From positions 1 through 64,000 of the IMG/VR virus record IMGVR_UViG_3300042731_004976: 64,000 nucleotides of DNA. One strand, 5' to 3'. This document shows positions 41,645 through 48,559 of this stretch, piece after piece. The stretch comes from a virus. Each line of letters opens with the position of its first letter. Positions within the stretch are counted from its first letter, which is position 1. The position numbers were made by a program, and so were the translations under genes. The notes under the pieces are model-generated. The model searched no databases and was not told the origin of the DNA. It was given only the letters and a program-made list of their open reading frames with translations.

Positions 41645-42256
41645 ATGGCACAGCTGACGATCACGAACATCTCCACGGAACGCAAGTACCTAGGGGATCT
41701 CTACACTAGCGTCGAGCCTGGATCTTCGATCGAGGTGACGAGGTCCGCTGCGGACCTTCCCCAGATGACTGCCTTGCAGAAGGCAGTGGCAGATGGAGAC
41801 TTGACACTCTCGGTGGCCTACTCCGCTGAAGAGGCTGCGTCGGGCCTCCATTTGCCTCCATCTGTTGTCGAGGCAGGAGACATCGCACCCGTAGCTGGGT
41901 CGAATCCAGCTTCCGGTCTCGTGACGATTTTCTCCTCCTTTGCGGCAGGTGGTGGGGGAAGTGCAGATGACGTGGAGATCTTCCCGGCAGGAGCGCTCCC
42001 CTTCAAGTTCCGCGTTCTCGATTTCCTCGTCTACGTGGCCACTGCTGTGGGAGCCTCCACGATCGAAGCCAGGGACGAAGCCGGAGGTGCCGGAAACGTG
42101 CTGGCTTCAGCAGATTCGGCAACGACTGGTCGACAGACGAACGCCGAGACGGTCACAGGGGTCGCCGACCCTGGATCAACCAAGGGACTCTTCCTACGAC
42201 GATCTGACAGTGGAGTGGCTGGTGAAGCCGTTCTGATCGTTAGGCCCGAGTTGTAG
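41645..42256 (+). CDS. Putative virion decoration protein, copy 2 (203 aa)
   Basis: ATG 7 bases after ACGGACGGAGG. Residues 1-60 (LTITNISTERKYLGDLYTSV, SIEVTRSAADLP) repeat the start of the preceding protein, followed by a longer C-terminal beta domain (FKFRVLDFLVYVATAVGAST ... GNVLASADSATT). The C-terminal part looks like a trimerising or receptor-type beta domain. Function is inferred from position. Confidence 0.6.
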   Translation: MAQLTITNISTERKYLGDLYTSVEPGSSIEVTRSAADLPQMTALQKAVADGDLTLSVAYSAEEAASGLHLPPSVVEAGDIAPVAGSNPASGLVTIFSSFAAGGGGSADDVEIFPAGALPFKFRVLDFLVYVATAVGASTIEARDEAGGAGNVLASADSATTGRQTNAETVTGVADPGSTKGLFLRRSDSGVAGEAVLIVRPEL

Positions 42257-42316
42257 GAGGCTGGAAAACTCCCGAGTACTACGCTAGAGTCGAGGTAACT
42301 CCAAGGAGGAGCGCAC

Positions 42317-42898
42317 ATGGTTCGTCCCGTATCTCAAGACTTCCTGCACTCGATGCGCTTCCACGTATCTGTGTTGGGTACCAACGCCGCGGGTTACCTC
42401 CAAGGAGGTGGTCGTGACGTAGGGACCAAGCCAGAGGCAGGATTTTCGGCATGCTCCACGCCCGAAGCTTCGCTCGAAGCGGTGGAGTACAAGGAAGGAA
42501 ACTTCGTCTACACCCGCAAGTACGCTGGCGTACCGACTGTCTCGGACATCACCATGTCCCGAGGCGTCGCTCGTCAGGATTCGTCCTTCTGGGGTTGGAT
42601 GAAGGCTGCCATCGAAGGCGGTCCCATCGCAGGCACAGGCACGTATCGCGAAGACATCCAGATCAGCCACTACCACCGAGATCGATTCTTGGAGGCGACG
42701 GTTCCGACCGTTCCCACCACGATCATCGACATCGGAAGCAGTGGTCCCGAGCCGGGTCGTCGCTACACGTGTCGCGAGTGCTTCCCCATCCGTCACAAGA
42801 CGGCTGCGGACCTCGATGCCACGGCGTCCGAGATCTCCATCATGGAGCTGGACGTCTCGATGGAATACTTCGAGGTCGAAGAGATCGCTCCCCCGTGA
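42317..42898 (+). CDS. Tail tube protein 1 (T4 gp19-like)
   Basis: ATG after a strong AAGGAGGAGCGCAC. KEGNFVYTRKYAGVPTVSDI, then TMSRGVARQDSSFWGWMKAA and a final ELDVSMEYFEVEEI are the standard pattern of contractile-tail tube proteins. It polymerises into the inner tube through which DNA passes. A paralogue follows directly. Confidence 0.82.
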   Translation: MVRPVSQDFLHSMRFHVSVLGTNAAGYLQGGGRDVGTKPEAGFSACSTPEASLEAVEYKEGNFVYTRKYAGVPTVSDITMSRGVARQDSSFWGWMKAAIEGGPIAGTGTYREDIQISHYHRDRFLEATVPTVPTTIIDIGSSGPEPGRRYTCRECFPIRHKTAADLDATASEISIMELDVSMEYFEVEEIAPP

Positions 42899-42938
42899 TT
42901 CAGAGCCAACGCCTCCTGCGTAGGCAATAGGAGGACGC

Positions 42939-43658
42939 ATGGCTCGAAATCCGATCTCGGACTACCTCCAGGTCTACTCCTTCTGGTTGATGGACCTGGG
43001 GCCTATCGACACAGTCGCTCTACCCATCCTGACTCCGCTCTTTGGGTTCAGCTCCATCACTGCACCCGAAATGGTGATGGAGACTCAGGACATCCCCGAG
43101 GGCAACTGGTACTTCGACCGCAAGGTCTTGAAGCGGGGTTCCATCTCGAACGTCACCCTCTCGCAGGGGGTGACGTTTTTCAATTCCGACTTCTACCGTT
43201 GGATGATCGCTGGAGTCACAGGCGATACGGCTGCGGTCAACAGCTCGTCTTTCATCCCCTTCCTTCAGATCGGTGGTCCGACGTACCGTCGCAACTTACT
43301 ATTGATCCAGTACTTCGCGCATACGACTTTCGGAGCGCAAGGAGGCATCAGCGCGGTAGTTGCGCAGTCTACCTTGACCGCGGGTATCGCCGCTTCTGCT
43401 GCTGGTCTGGAAGGCGCTTCTACTGCGGGACTCGTCGTTTCTGGTGCCATTGCGGGAGGAGCTGCTGCGCTCGGAGCCCTCAATGTAGGTCCTTTCGAGT
43501 TTGCTGCTCGCGTTCCCGCACGTGCGTGGATTCTGAAAGGCTGCATACCTGTTCGGTATAGGCCTTCGTCCGATTTCGATGCACTATCAGGGACTGTTTC
43601 TGTGGCCGAACTAGAGTTGGCCATGGAAATGTTCGAAGAAGTGGCATTGACAGCATGA
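42939..43658 (+). CDS. Tail tube protein 2, paralogue with inserted Ala/Gly segment (239 aa)
   Basis: PEGNWYFDRKVLKRGSISNV, TLSQGVTFFNSDFYRWMIAG and the final ELELAMEMFEEVAL match the preceding tube protein. Residues about 135-185 are a hydrophobic Ala/Gly-rich insert (AGLEGASTAGLVVSGAIAGG) absent from it. It could form a distinct ring, for example at one end of the tube or in contact with the tape measure, or a membrane-inserting tip. This is inference. Confidence 0.7.
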   Translation: MARNPISDYLQVYSFWLMDLGPIDTVALPILTPLFGFSSITAPEMVMETQDIPEGNWYFDRKVLKRGSISNVTLSQGVTFFNSDFYRWMIAGVTGDTAAVNSSSFIPFLQIGGPTYRRNLLLIQYFAHTTFGAQGGISAVVAQSTLTAGIAASAAGLEGASTAGLVVSGAIAGGAAALGALNVGPFEFAARVPARAWILKGCIPVRYRPSSDFDALSGTVSVAELELAMEMFEEVALTA

Positions 43659-43678
43659 TCGGATGAAGGAGAAAATAC

Positions 43679-43855
43679 ATGGGAGAGATGACAGAGTTGA
43701 ACCCGAACGATCCCCCCTCCACCCTCGAAGAGCTGAGCCTTCTGGCAGGCTCCCGTGGATCTGTGATCTTGTCTCGTGCTCCACAGCACGACGAGTTCGG
43801 AGTGGAAATGCGCATGGAGCCTTCCCCGTGCGCTGAGGAGCACAAAGCTCTCTGA
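43679..43855 (+). CDS. Small acidic protein (58 aa)
   Basis: ATG follows the strong GGATGAAGGAGAAAATAC. The product (MGEMTELNPNDPPSTLEELS...) is acidic and mostly unstructured and ends 11 bases before the next start. In many phages a small assembly-chaperone gene follows the tube gene, but no frameshift site is seen here and the role is unknown. Confidence 0.6.
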   Translation: MGEMTELNPNDPPSTLEELSLLAGSRGSVILSRAPQHDEFGVEMRMEPSPCAEEHKAL

Positions 43856-43866
43856 AGGAGGTCCGT

Positions 43867-44700
43867 GTGTCCTTTGCCCGATCCCAATTGAGTTCCCGTA
43901 TGGAAAGCGCTCGCCGCAAGCGTCACGAACAGACGACTTCGGGGAACGCAGGTGCCATACCGGGTCGGCCCCTCGGTCCTCCTCTGACGCCCCTGTTTCC
44001 CAAACAGGACGACGAGGAAGACGATTGGGAAGAGTGCGAGGAGTGCACGGAGGCCCGAGAGGGCGACGTCGCCGAGATGGAGGTTCCTTTCGACATCGGC
44101 GACGTTGTCCTCTTCGGGAAGTACAAGAACAAGCGGGGAAAGATTCTGAGCTTCGGGACCAACGACCGGGGTCAACCAGTCGTGGAGATCGAGCCTGTTC
44201 CCAAAGGCCGGAAGCAGAACAAGACCCTCGGGCTGTACAAGGTCTGGACCTCCGAGGAAGTCCTGGCGGACTGCTGGGAGAGGATGGTCACCGTGGGGCC
44301 CCCTGACGAGTGGTCTGGAGGCGTTGCGTCCTCCATGGCAGCGGAGGAGCGCCAAGTACTCCAAAGGGCCTGGGAGAGCCTCTCAGAGGCCCAGAAAGGG
44401 CAGCTCCAGCAAGAATGGCAGGACGAGGTGGAGGAGGCCGCTCCGCGGCGCGTCAAGAAGCGCAAGCCCCGCAGCGGTGCTCGGAAGCTGGTCAAGGTCT
44501 GTCCGACCGGAATGCACATCAAGGGTGGACGTTGCTCCCGGGTTCCTCGGTCCCAGCTTGCCAAGATGCGTCGCAAGAAGAAGAAATGGCGCCGAAGCGG
44601 AGCTGGGAAGCGGAGCGCCAAGCGGAGCGCCATGTACAAGAGACGCTTCGGAGAAGCGCTGGAGGGATTCATCGCCGAAGGTCGGGATCTCCTGGAGTGA
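43867..44700 (+). CDS. Putative internal or head-associated protein (277 aa)
   Basis: GTG after TGAAGGAGGTCCGT. An acidic part near 50-75 precedes a beta barrel like a KOW/SH3 unit (FDIGDVVLFGKYKNKRGKIL) at about 78-125. Helices follow, and a strongly basic C terminus contains CPTGMHIKGGRC and ends EALEGFIAEGRDLLE. The CPxG...C motif is shared with the protein at 4957-6045. The GC-rich codon choice (gaggag, ctg) differs from the neighbours. Confidence 0.6.
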   Translation: MSFARSQLSSRMESARRKRHEQTTSGNAGAIPGRPLGPPLTPLFPKQDDEEDDWEECEECTEAREGDVAEMEVPFDIGDVVLFGKYKNKRGKILSFGTNDRGQPVVEIEPVPKGRKQNKTLGLYKVWTSEEVLADCWERMVTVGPPDEWSGGVASSMAAEERQVLQRAWESLSEAQKGQLQQEWQDEVEEAAPRRVKKRKPRSGARKLVKVCPTGMHIKGGRCSRVPRSQLAKMRRKKKKWRRSGAGKRSAKRSAMYKRRFGEALEGFIAEGRDLLE

Positions 44701-44706
44701 AATCCC

Positions 44707-45630
44707 ATGCCCATTCACAAGGTCAAAGGGGGGTGGAAGTGGGGCAAGCACGGCAAGGTCTACCGCTCCCGTAAGAAGGCAGCAAAGCAGGCAGCGGCTG
44801 CCTACGCCCATGGGTACAAGGAGGATCTGGGAGACCTTGTTGCCGAAGCACACGCCATTCTCGAAGGCGTGTCAGTCAAGTACGACACCAAGGCAGTCGA
44901 AGGTCTGTTGGACGACCTGATCGACTCCCTTCTGGACCGGACAGCTGCTGGCAAGTCCGAGTACTCGAAGCAGGATGCGGCCAAGGATCGAACGCACTAC
45001 GTTCGGGAGCTGAAAAAGAGTGCCGAGAAGATCGGCAGACTCATGACGAGTGCTGCGGGACGCATTCCGACGTGGACGGGATCGAAGATCGCGGTGAAGC
45101 TGCTTCCTCTCTCCAGCAGTTTCGGAGACACCTTCATGACTGACGAGGGGGACGTCACCGACTTCGCCGAGATCAGTGTCTTCAAGAAATCCGAGAACAA
45201 CGCTCCCTCGTTCACCTATTTCGGAGGAACGACGGTGGACGATGTTCTCGATGCAGGCGACTCCGACTTCTTTGGGGACCCAGAGGTGGAGCAGGACTAC
45301 TTCGCTCTCGTCAATGAGATCCGCAACCCGGGGAAGTCCAAGCGCGAGGGCGAGAAGGTCATCCGTCTGTTCACGGCGCGCCCGTCAAAGGATCGGCAAC
45401 AGTTCCAGAGGTCCAAAACGCTGCCCTCCAACCTGTTCCTCACAACGAGCGAAGACGAGGCAGAGGGCTACGCCCGCGATTTCGGTTCGAGGGACATCTG
45501 GGTGGTTCGCATCAAGAAGAAGCACCTCGTGCAGACGTTGGACACACCACGCGCGAAGAACTACCAAACGTTCGGAGCCGGGGGAAAGGTCCCTGTTGAG
45601 GCTATGGACCTGGTAGCCCCTGGGAATTGA
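44707..45630 (+). CDS. Putative virion protein with ADP-ribosyltransferase-like C terminus (307 aa)
   Basis: Residues 1-40 (IHKVKGGWKWGKHGKVYRSR, then KKAAKQAAAAYAHGYKE) form a motif I recall from phage head-associated proteins. The middle is helical. Residues about 215-307 (VIRLFTARPSKD, NLFLTTSEDEAEGYARDFGS, then IWVVRIKKKHL) follow the order of an ART fold: Arg-start strand, STS/TTS-like strand, helix, beta strand. A clear catalytic Glu cannot be assigned. If correct, it might be injected and modify host proteins. An ADP-ribosylglycohydrolase is encoded at 57790. Confidence 0.5.
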   Translation: MPIHKVKGGWKWGKHGKVYRSRKKAAKQAAAAYAHGYKEDLGDLVAEAHAILEGVSVKYDTKAVEGLLDDLIDSLLDRTAAGKSEYSKQDAAKDRTHYVRELKKSAEKIGRLMTSAAGRIPTWTGSKIAVKLLPLSSSFGDTFMTDEGDVTDFAEISVFKKSENNAPSFTYFGGTTVDDVLDAGDSDFFGDPEVEQDYFALVNEIRNPGKSKREGEKVIRLFTARPSKDRQQFQRSKTLPSNLFLTTSEDEAEGYARDFGSRDIWVVRIKKKHLVQTLDTPRAKNYQTFGAGGKVPVEAMDLVAPGN

Positions 45631-45655
45631 CTATTCTCAGTACCCCTGGTATCTC
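45627..45655 (+). promoter_or_regulatory. Sigma70-type promoter, leaderless type
   Basis: TTGACT (45627-45632), 17-base spacer, TATCTC (45650-45655). The TGA of the preceding gene is inside the -35. ATG is 8 bases after the -10. It marks the switch from virion genes back to early-type genes. Confidence 0.65.
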
Positions 45656-45663
45656 GAATTCCG

Positions 45664-45888
45664 ATGGCGAAGGCGAAAGCCCTGTCTCTTGCGGCGTGGT
45701 TGAAGCGTTACGATGCTCGGTGCGTGGGTCTCCGCTACGACCCGGATACGAAGAGACACGTGGTAACAGTTCAGATCGAACGAGAGATCCCGAAAGACGT
45801 GCTCGTGTCCCCCGAGGATGAGGACGCGCACAGCGGAAATGCGACACGCAAGCACCTGCTCTTTCCCTTCGCTGAACCTGAGGCTTGA
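45664..45888 (+). CDS. Hypothetical protein (74 aa)
   Basis: Leaderless ATG. The basic N terminus (AKAKALSLAAWLKRYDARCV) is followed by a short beta part. Its stop is inside the next promoter's -35, so it is a one-gene unit. Function unknown. Confidence 0.6.
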   Translation: MAKAKALSLAAWLKRYDARCVGLRYDPDTKRHVVTVQIEREIPKDVLVSPEDEDAHSGNATRKHLLFPFAEPEA

Positions 45889-45913
45889 CAATCGTGAGGC
45901 TGTAGCATAGCCT
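45885..45913 (+). promoter_or_regulatory. Sigma70-type promoter, leaderless type, with dyad
   Basis: TTGACA (45885-45890), 17-base spacer, TAGCCT (45908-45913). Dyad GAGGCT-GTAGCAT-AGCCTC (45896-45914) spans spacer and -10. TTG start 9 bases after the -10; the upstream TGA is in the -35. Confidence 0.75.
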
Positions 45914-45922
45914 CCGCGAGCA

Positions 45923-46330
45923 TTGGCCTCGTTCATTCAGCTCGACTTCGCGAAGGAGCGTGCGGAGCAGATCCGTACCTTCGCTGAGAACCCCGACAAC
46001 TGGTACCGCGCGTTTCAGAGCAGTGCGAAGGTTCCGGGGTTGCATGACGAGTACGTCTTGGAATCTGGGACGATACGCGCCGTGTTCTCGTGGACGCTCG
46101 TCCCGGACGGCGACATCTTTCGACAGATGACCGTGTCGTCGAAGAATCCAGGTAAGTGGGCCCAACCGCTTATCGTCTGGACGTTGGCGCACTACTTCGG
46201 CTTCACGGGAGCCACGACCAACGAGCATGACTTGGTCGAAGAGGCGGCTTCCTCTTGGCAAGTTCAGATGGTCGAGGAAGAGAGCTGCGTCATGGTCGTT
46301 GAAAAGGTCGAGGAAGAAGCACCCACGTGA
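45923..46330 (+). CDS. Hypothetical protein (135 aa), leaderless TTG start
   Basis: The TTG is the first in-frame start after the promoter and lies at the usual distance. The product is globular with many aromatics (DNWYRAFQSSAKVPGLHDEY) and an acidic end. The next gene starts 14 bases after its stop. No family recognised. Confidence 0.55.
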   Translation: MASFIQLDFAKERAEQIRTFAENPDNWYRAFQSSAKVPGLHDEYVLESGTIRAVFSWTLVPDGDIFRQMTVSSKNPGKWAQPLIVWTLAHYFGFTGATTNEHDLVEEAASSWQVQMVEEESCVMVVEKVEEEAPT

Positions 46331-46343
46331 AGATCTGCGTCCC

Positions 46344-46649
46344 GTGATCTACTACACACTCTACCCACACATCGTGGAGAAGGTCAGAGAACGCCTTCGT
46401 GACTACGGCCGCATCCACGGCTCCGAGGTTCGCGATCTCTTCATTAGACACAGCTCCGCTGCGGTAGACGATCACGCAGAACGGCTCCTAACCGAGATGG
46501 TCGAATCCGGGGAGCTGAAAGTCTTCGGCGGTCCGGCCCCGACACACAGCCAGGCAGCGTTCATCGGCCTCCAGTACTCGCAAAAAGCCTACAAGGACGC
46601 TGGATGGGCTCCCGGGCTCAAGGAGCACTTCTACTACGAGACCGCCTAG
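46344..46649 (+). CDS. Possible winged-helix protein (101 aa)
   Basis: GTG chosen because it begins the conserved-looking part (VIYYTLYPHIVEKVRERLRD); no good ribosome site is seen. The pattern of three helices and a wing (GRIHGSEVRDLF ... ERLLTEMVESGELKVFGGP) fits a winged-helix DNA-binding domain. Target unknown. Confidence 0.5.
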   Translation: MIYYTLYPHIVEKVRERLRDYGRIHGSEVRDLFIRHSSAAVDDHAERLLTEMVESGELKVFGGPAPTHSQAAFIGLQYSQKAYKDAGWAPGLKEHFYYETA

Positions 46650-46663
46650 GCTACCCTTGGAGA

Positions 46664-47002
46664 ATGAAGATCATCGAGGGCTTGGAACTGGATCCCGGCG
46701 AGTTTCACACCCAGGTGCGGGGCTTGCGCCATCTGCCAAGGCTCTTCGAGCAAGACGAAGAGCCTAGCGCTGCGGTACGAGCAAAGCAGGCCCGTCAGGT
46801 GATTTCCGACCGATTGAAAGACGCCGAGGGATCCGGAGACTTCGGTATCGGAGGAGGGGACGAAGTCGTCTACGTCAACGTCCAGCCGGAGGATACTCAC
46901 GAGTACGGTATCCAGCTCAACATGATCGCCCGCGAGTTGGGTTACTCGATTCGAGCCGAGCCAAGTGGTGAAGGGGTGCGGTATGTCCTCACCCGGCGCT
47001 GA
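46664..47002 (+). CDS. Hypothetical protein (112 aa)
   Basis: ATG after CCTTGGAGA. Residues 1-60 are helical (RLFEQDEEPSAAVRAKQARQ) and 65-112 are alpha/beta (EVVYVNVQPEDTHEYG). It overlaps the next gene by 20 bases. Function unknown. Confidence 0.55.
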   Translation: MKIIEGLELDPGEFHTQVRGLRHLPRLFEQDEEPSAAVRAKQARQVISDRLKDAEGSGDFGIGGGDEVVYVNVQPEDTHEYGIQLNMIARELGYSIRAEPSGEGVRYVLTRR

Positions 47003-47243
47003 GCCCCCGCTAGTCGGTTACGTCTACGGACACCTGGAATGCGAGCCGGACGCGCCTCCAAAGCACATGATCTTGGAGATCGAAAAGGATCCCGAGAGCC
47101 CTGGTTACCGCGTGAAGAAGGTGCTCGCGTCAGCCGAAACCCTGTCCCTCGCACTCGAACGCTACGAAGCGTTGAACCGCGACGATGATATGCCCTCGGA
47201 CCTCTCGTACGCAACGGTGGTGAGGTTCCAAGCGCAGCCTTGA
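46983..47243 (+). CDS. Hypothetical protein (86 aa)
   Basis: ATG after GTGAAGGGGTGCGGT, preferred over GTG 46965. A small alpha/beta protein (LVGYVYGHLECEPDAPPKHM). Its TGA lies in the -35 of the next promoter. Confidence 0.55.
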   Translation: MSSPGAEPPLVGYVYGHLECEPDAPPKHMILEIEKDPESPGYRVKKVLASAETLSLALERYEALNRDDDMPSDLSYATVVRFQAQP

Positions 47244-47269
47244 CAATCCCATACCGTACCTGATATGGT
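47240..47269 (+). promoter_or_regulatory. Sigma70-type promoter, leaderless type, with partial dyad
   Basis: TTGACA (47240-47245), 18-base spacer, TATGGT (47264-47269). Dyad CCATA / TATGG (47249-47268). ATG 9 bases after the -10. Upstream TGA inside the -35. Confidence 0.75.
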
Positions 47270-47278
47270 TCTGGTTTG

Positions 47279-47581
47279 ATGTCAGAACGTGTCTGGGTTC
47301 CGTACGCTCCTTTTCAAGGAGGGCTTACACCAAGCCCGATACGACGGAGGTTTGTTGTGGCGACTCCTGAAAAAGTAGAGCACGCAGAGCTACGTCAACT
47401 ACTGAAGCGCTTGGAACAGGTCTCTGGCTCTGCTGCCTCTGAGATCCGGATGGCTGCCGATGTGCTCTCCGAAATGGAGGGTGAAGAGGAAGCGGATATG
47501 TCTCGGGAGCTAGCCGACGACCTGGCTTCAACCGTGAGCGATACCATTGCAGCGGTCAACCGTCTGCTGGACGGGAAGTGA
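47279..47581 (+). CDS. Helical hypothetical protein (100 aa)
   Basis: Leaderless ATG. The N terminus is loose, then helical throughout (LRQLLKRLEQVSGSAASEIR). It starts the operon that leads into the RtcB-Nudix-lysin genes. Function unknown. Confidence 0.6.
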   Translation: MSERVWVPYAPFQGGLTPSPIRRRFVVATPEKVEHAELRQLLKRLEQVSGSAASEIRMAADVLSEMEGEEEADMSRELADDLASTVSDTIAAVNRLLDGK

Positions 47582-47582
47582 C

Positions 47583-47981
47583 GTGGTCTTCGTTACCGCA
47601 GATCAACTGCTGCTCCATGCGGTAGGAGACTATCTCCTCCAGTCGCACTGGATGGCTACGGCCAAGACCTCTCGCAAGACGGCGGCTCTGGCTCACGCGC
47701 TCGTATACACAGGACCCTTCTGGTTCCTCACCCAGTCGTGGGCCGCGCTCCTCTTCATCTTCGGCACGCACTTCGTGATCGATCACTGGCGCCTTGCTCG
47801 TTACGTGTGCTGGTCCAAGAACTTCTTGGCGCCTCCGGGCGAATGGCCTGCGTCTTGGAAGAAGTGCTCGGCTACGGGGTACGATCCCAGCTTGCCGGCT
47901 TGGTTGGCGATCTGGTTGATGATCATCGCCGACAACACGATGCACATCATCTGTAATGCGGCGGCCCTCCGATGGTTCTGA
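47583..47981 (+). CDS. DUF3307-like integral membrane protein (132 aa)
   Basis: GTG start one base after the preceding stop. DQLLLHAVGDYLLQSHWMAT, ALAHALVYTGPFWFL and FIFGTHFVIDHWRL carry the His/Asp pattern of DUF3307, a family of small membrane proteins also found in phages. Three to four TM segments (about 3-15, 36-60, 60-75, 110-128). Biochemical role not established. Confidence 0.65.
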   Translation: MVFVTADQLLLHAVGDYLLQSHWMATAKTSRKTAALAHALVYTGPFWFLTQSWAALLFIFGTHFVIDHWRLARYVCWSKNFLAPPGEWPASWKKCSATGYDPSLPAWLAIWLMIIADNTMHIICNAAALRWF

Positions 47982-48559
47982 ACGTACGCGACGAATTCAA
48001 AGGGTCTCCAGCCTCTGGAGCCGAGATCATGAGCGAAGTGAAGACATGGCGGTACAGTCTCCCAGGTCAGAAGGAGCCGTACGATAGCTGGACGATCGCG
48101 TTAATCGATTCGACGGGTTGCGTGGCGATCCTCTCTGACTACGGAGACTGGTGCTACCGTTGGTCCACGCCAAACACAGGCCATGAGGACTTCCGCGAGT
48201 TCTTCATCGGCATCGATGCGAGCTACGCCGCGCGCAAGCTAGCCAACGAGAGTGATCGAAACCAGTTCGACGGAGAGGCCACGAGGAAGCGTATTCGTCA
48301 GGACATCCTGAGAGACCGTCGCGCGCGTGCCTGCTCTGCGGATTGGGCTCGCCAAGAGTGGGACCTCGTGGATGTGATCGAGGATGACCACGAGTGCTCT
48401 TTCAGTGCATTTCTGGCAGAGACCTCCATCGAAGATGCTTTCGAGTACGCGATCACCAGGATGGGGCGCGGCTTGACACACTGGGTTCACGTGTCACTAC
48501 CTCGGCTACAACAACTGATTCGAGAGGAGCTGGCGAGCGAAGCCGGCGAAACGTTATGA
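47972..48559 (+). CDS. Hypothetical protein (195 aa)
   Basis: ATG 47972 overlaps the previous gene by 10 bases. ATG 48029 has a better ribosome site (CTCTGGAGCCGAGATC) and would give 176 aa. The core (TWRYSLPGQKEPYDSWTIAL, then DYGDWCYRW) is of a type I associate with hypothetical phage proteins without known function. It overlaps RtcB by ATGA. Confidence 0.6.
   Translation: MVLNVRDEFKGSPASGAEIMSEVKTWRYSLPGQKEPYDSWTIALIDSTGCVAILSDYGDWCYRWSTPNTGHEDFREFFIGIDASYAARKLANESDRNQFDGEATRKRIRQDILRDRRARACSADWARQEWDLVDVIEDDHECSFSAFLAETSIEDAFEYAITRMGRGLTHWVHVSLPRLQQLIREELASEAGETL

Noticed and set aside
42266-42292. TAGAGT upstream of tube protein 1 as a promoter
   Set aside because: No acceptable -35 (TGGAAA at 17 bases); the gene has a good Shine-Dalgarno and can be read from upstream.
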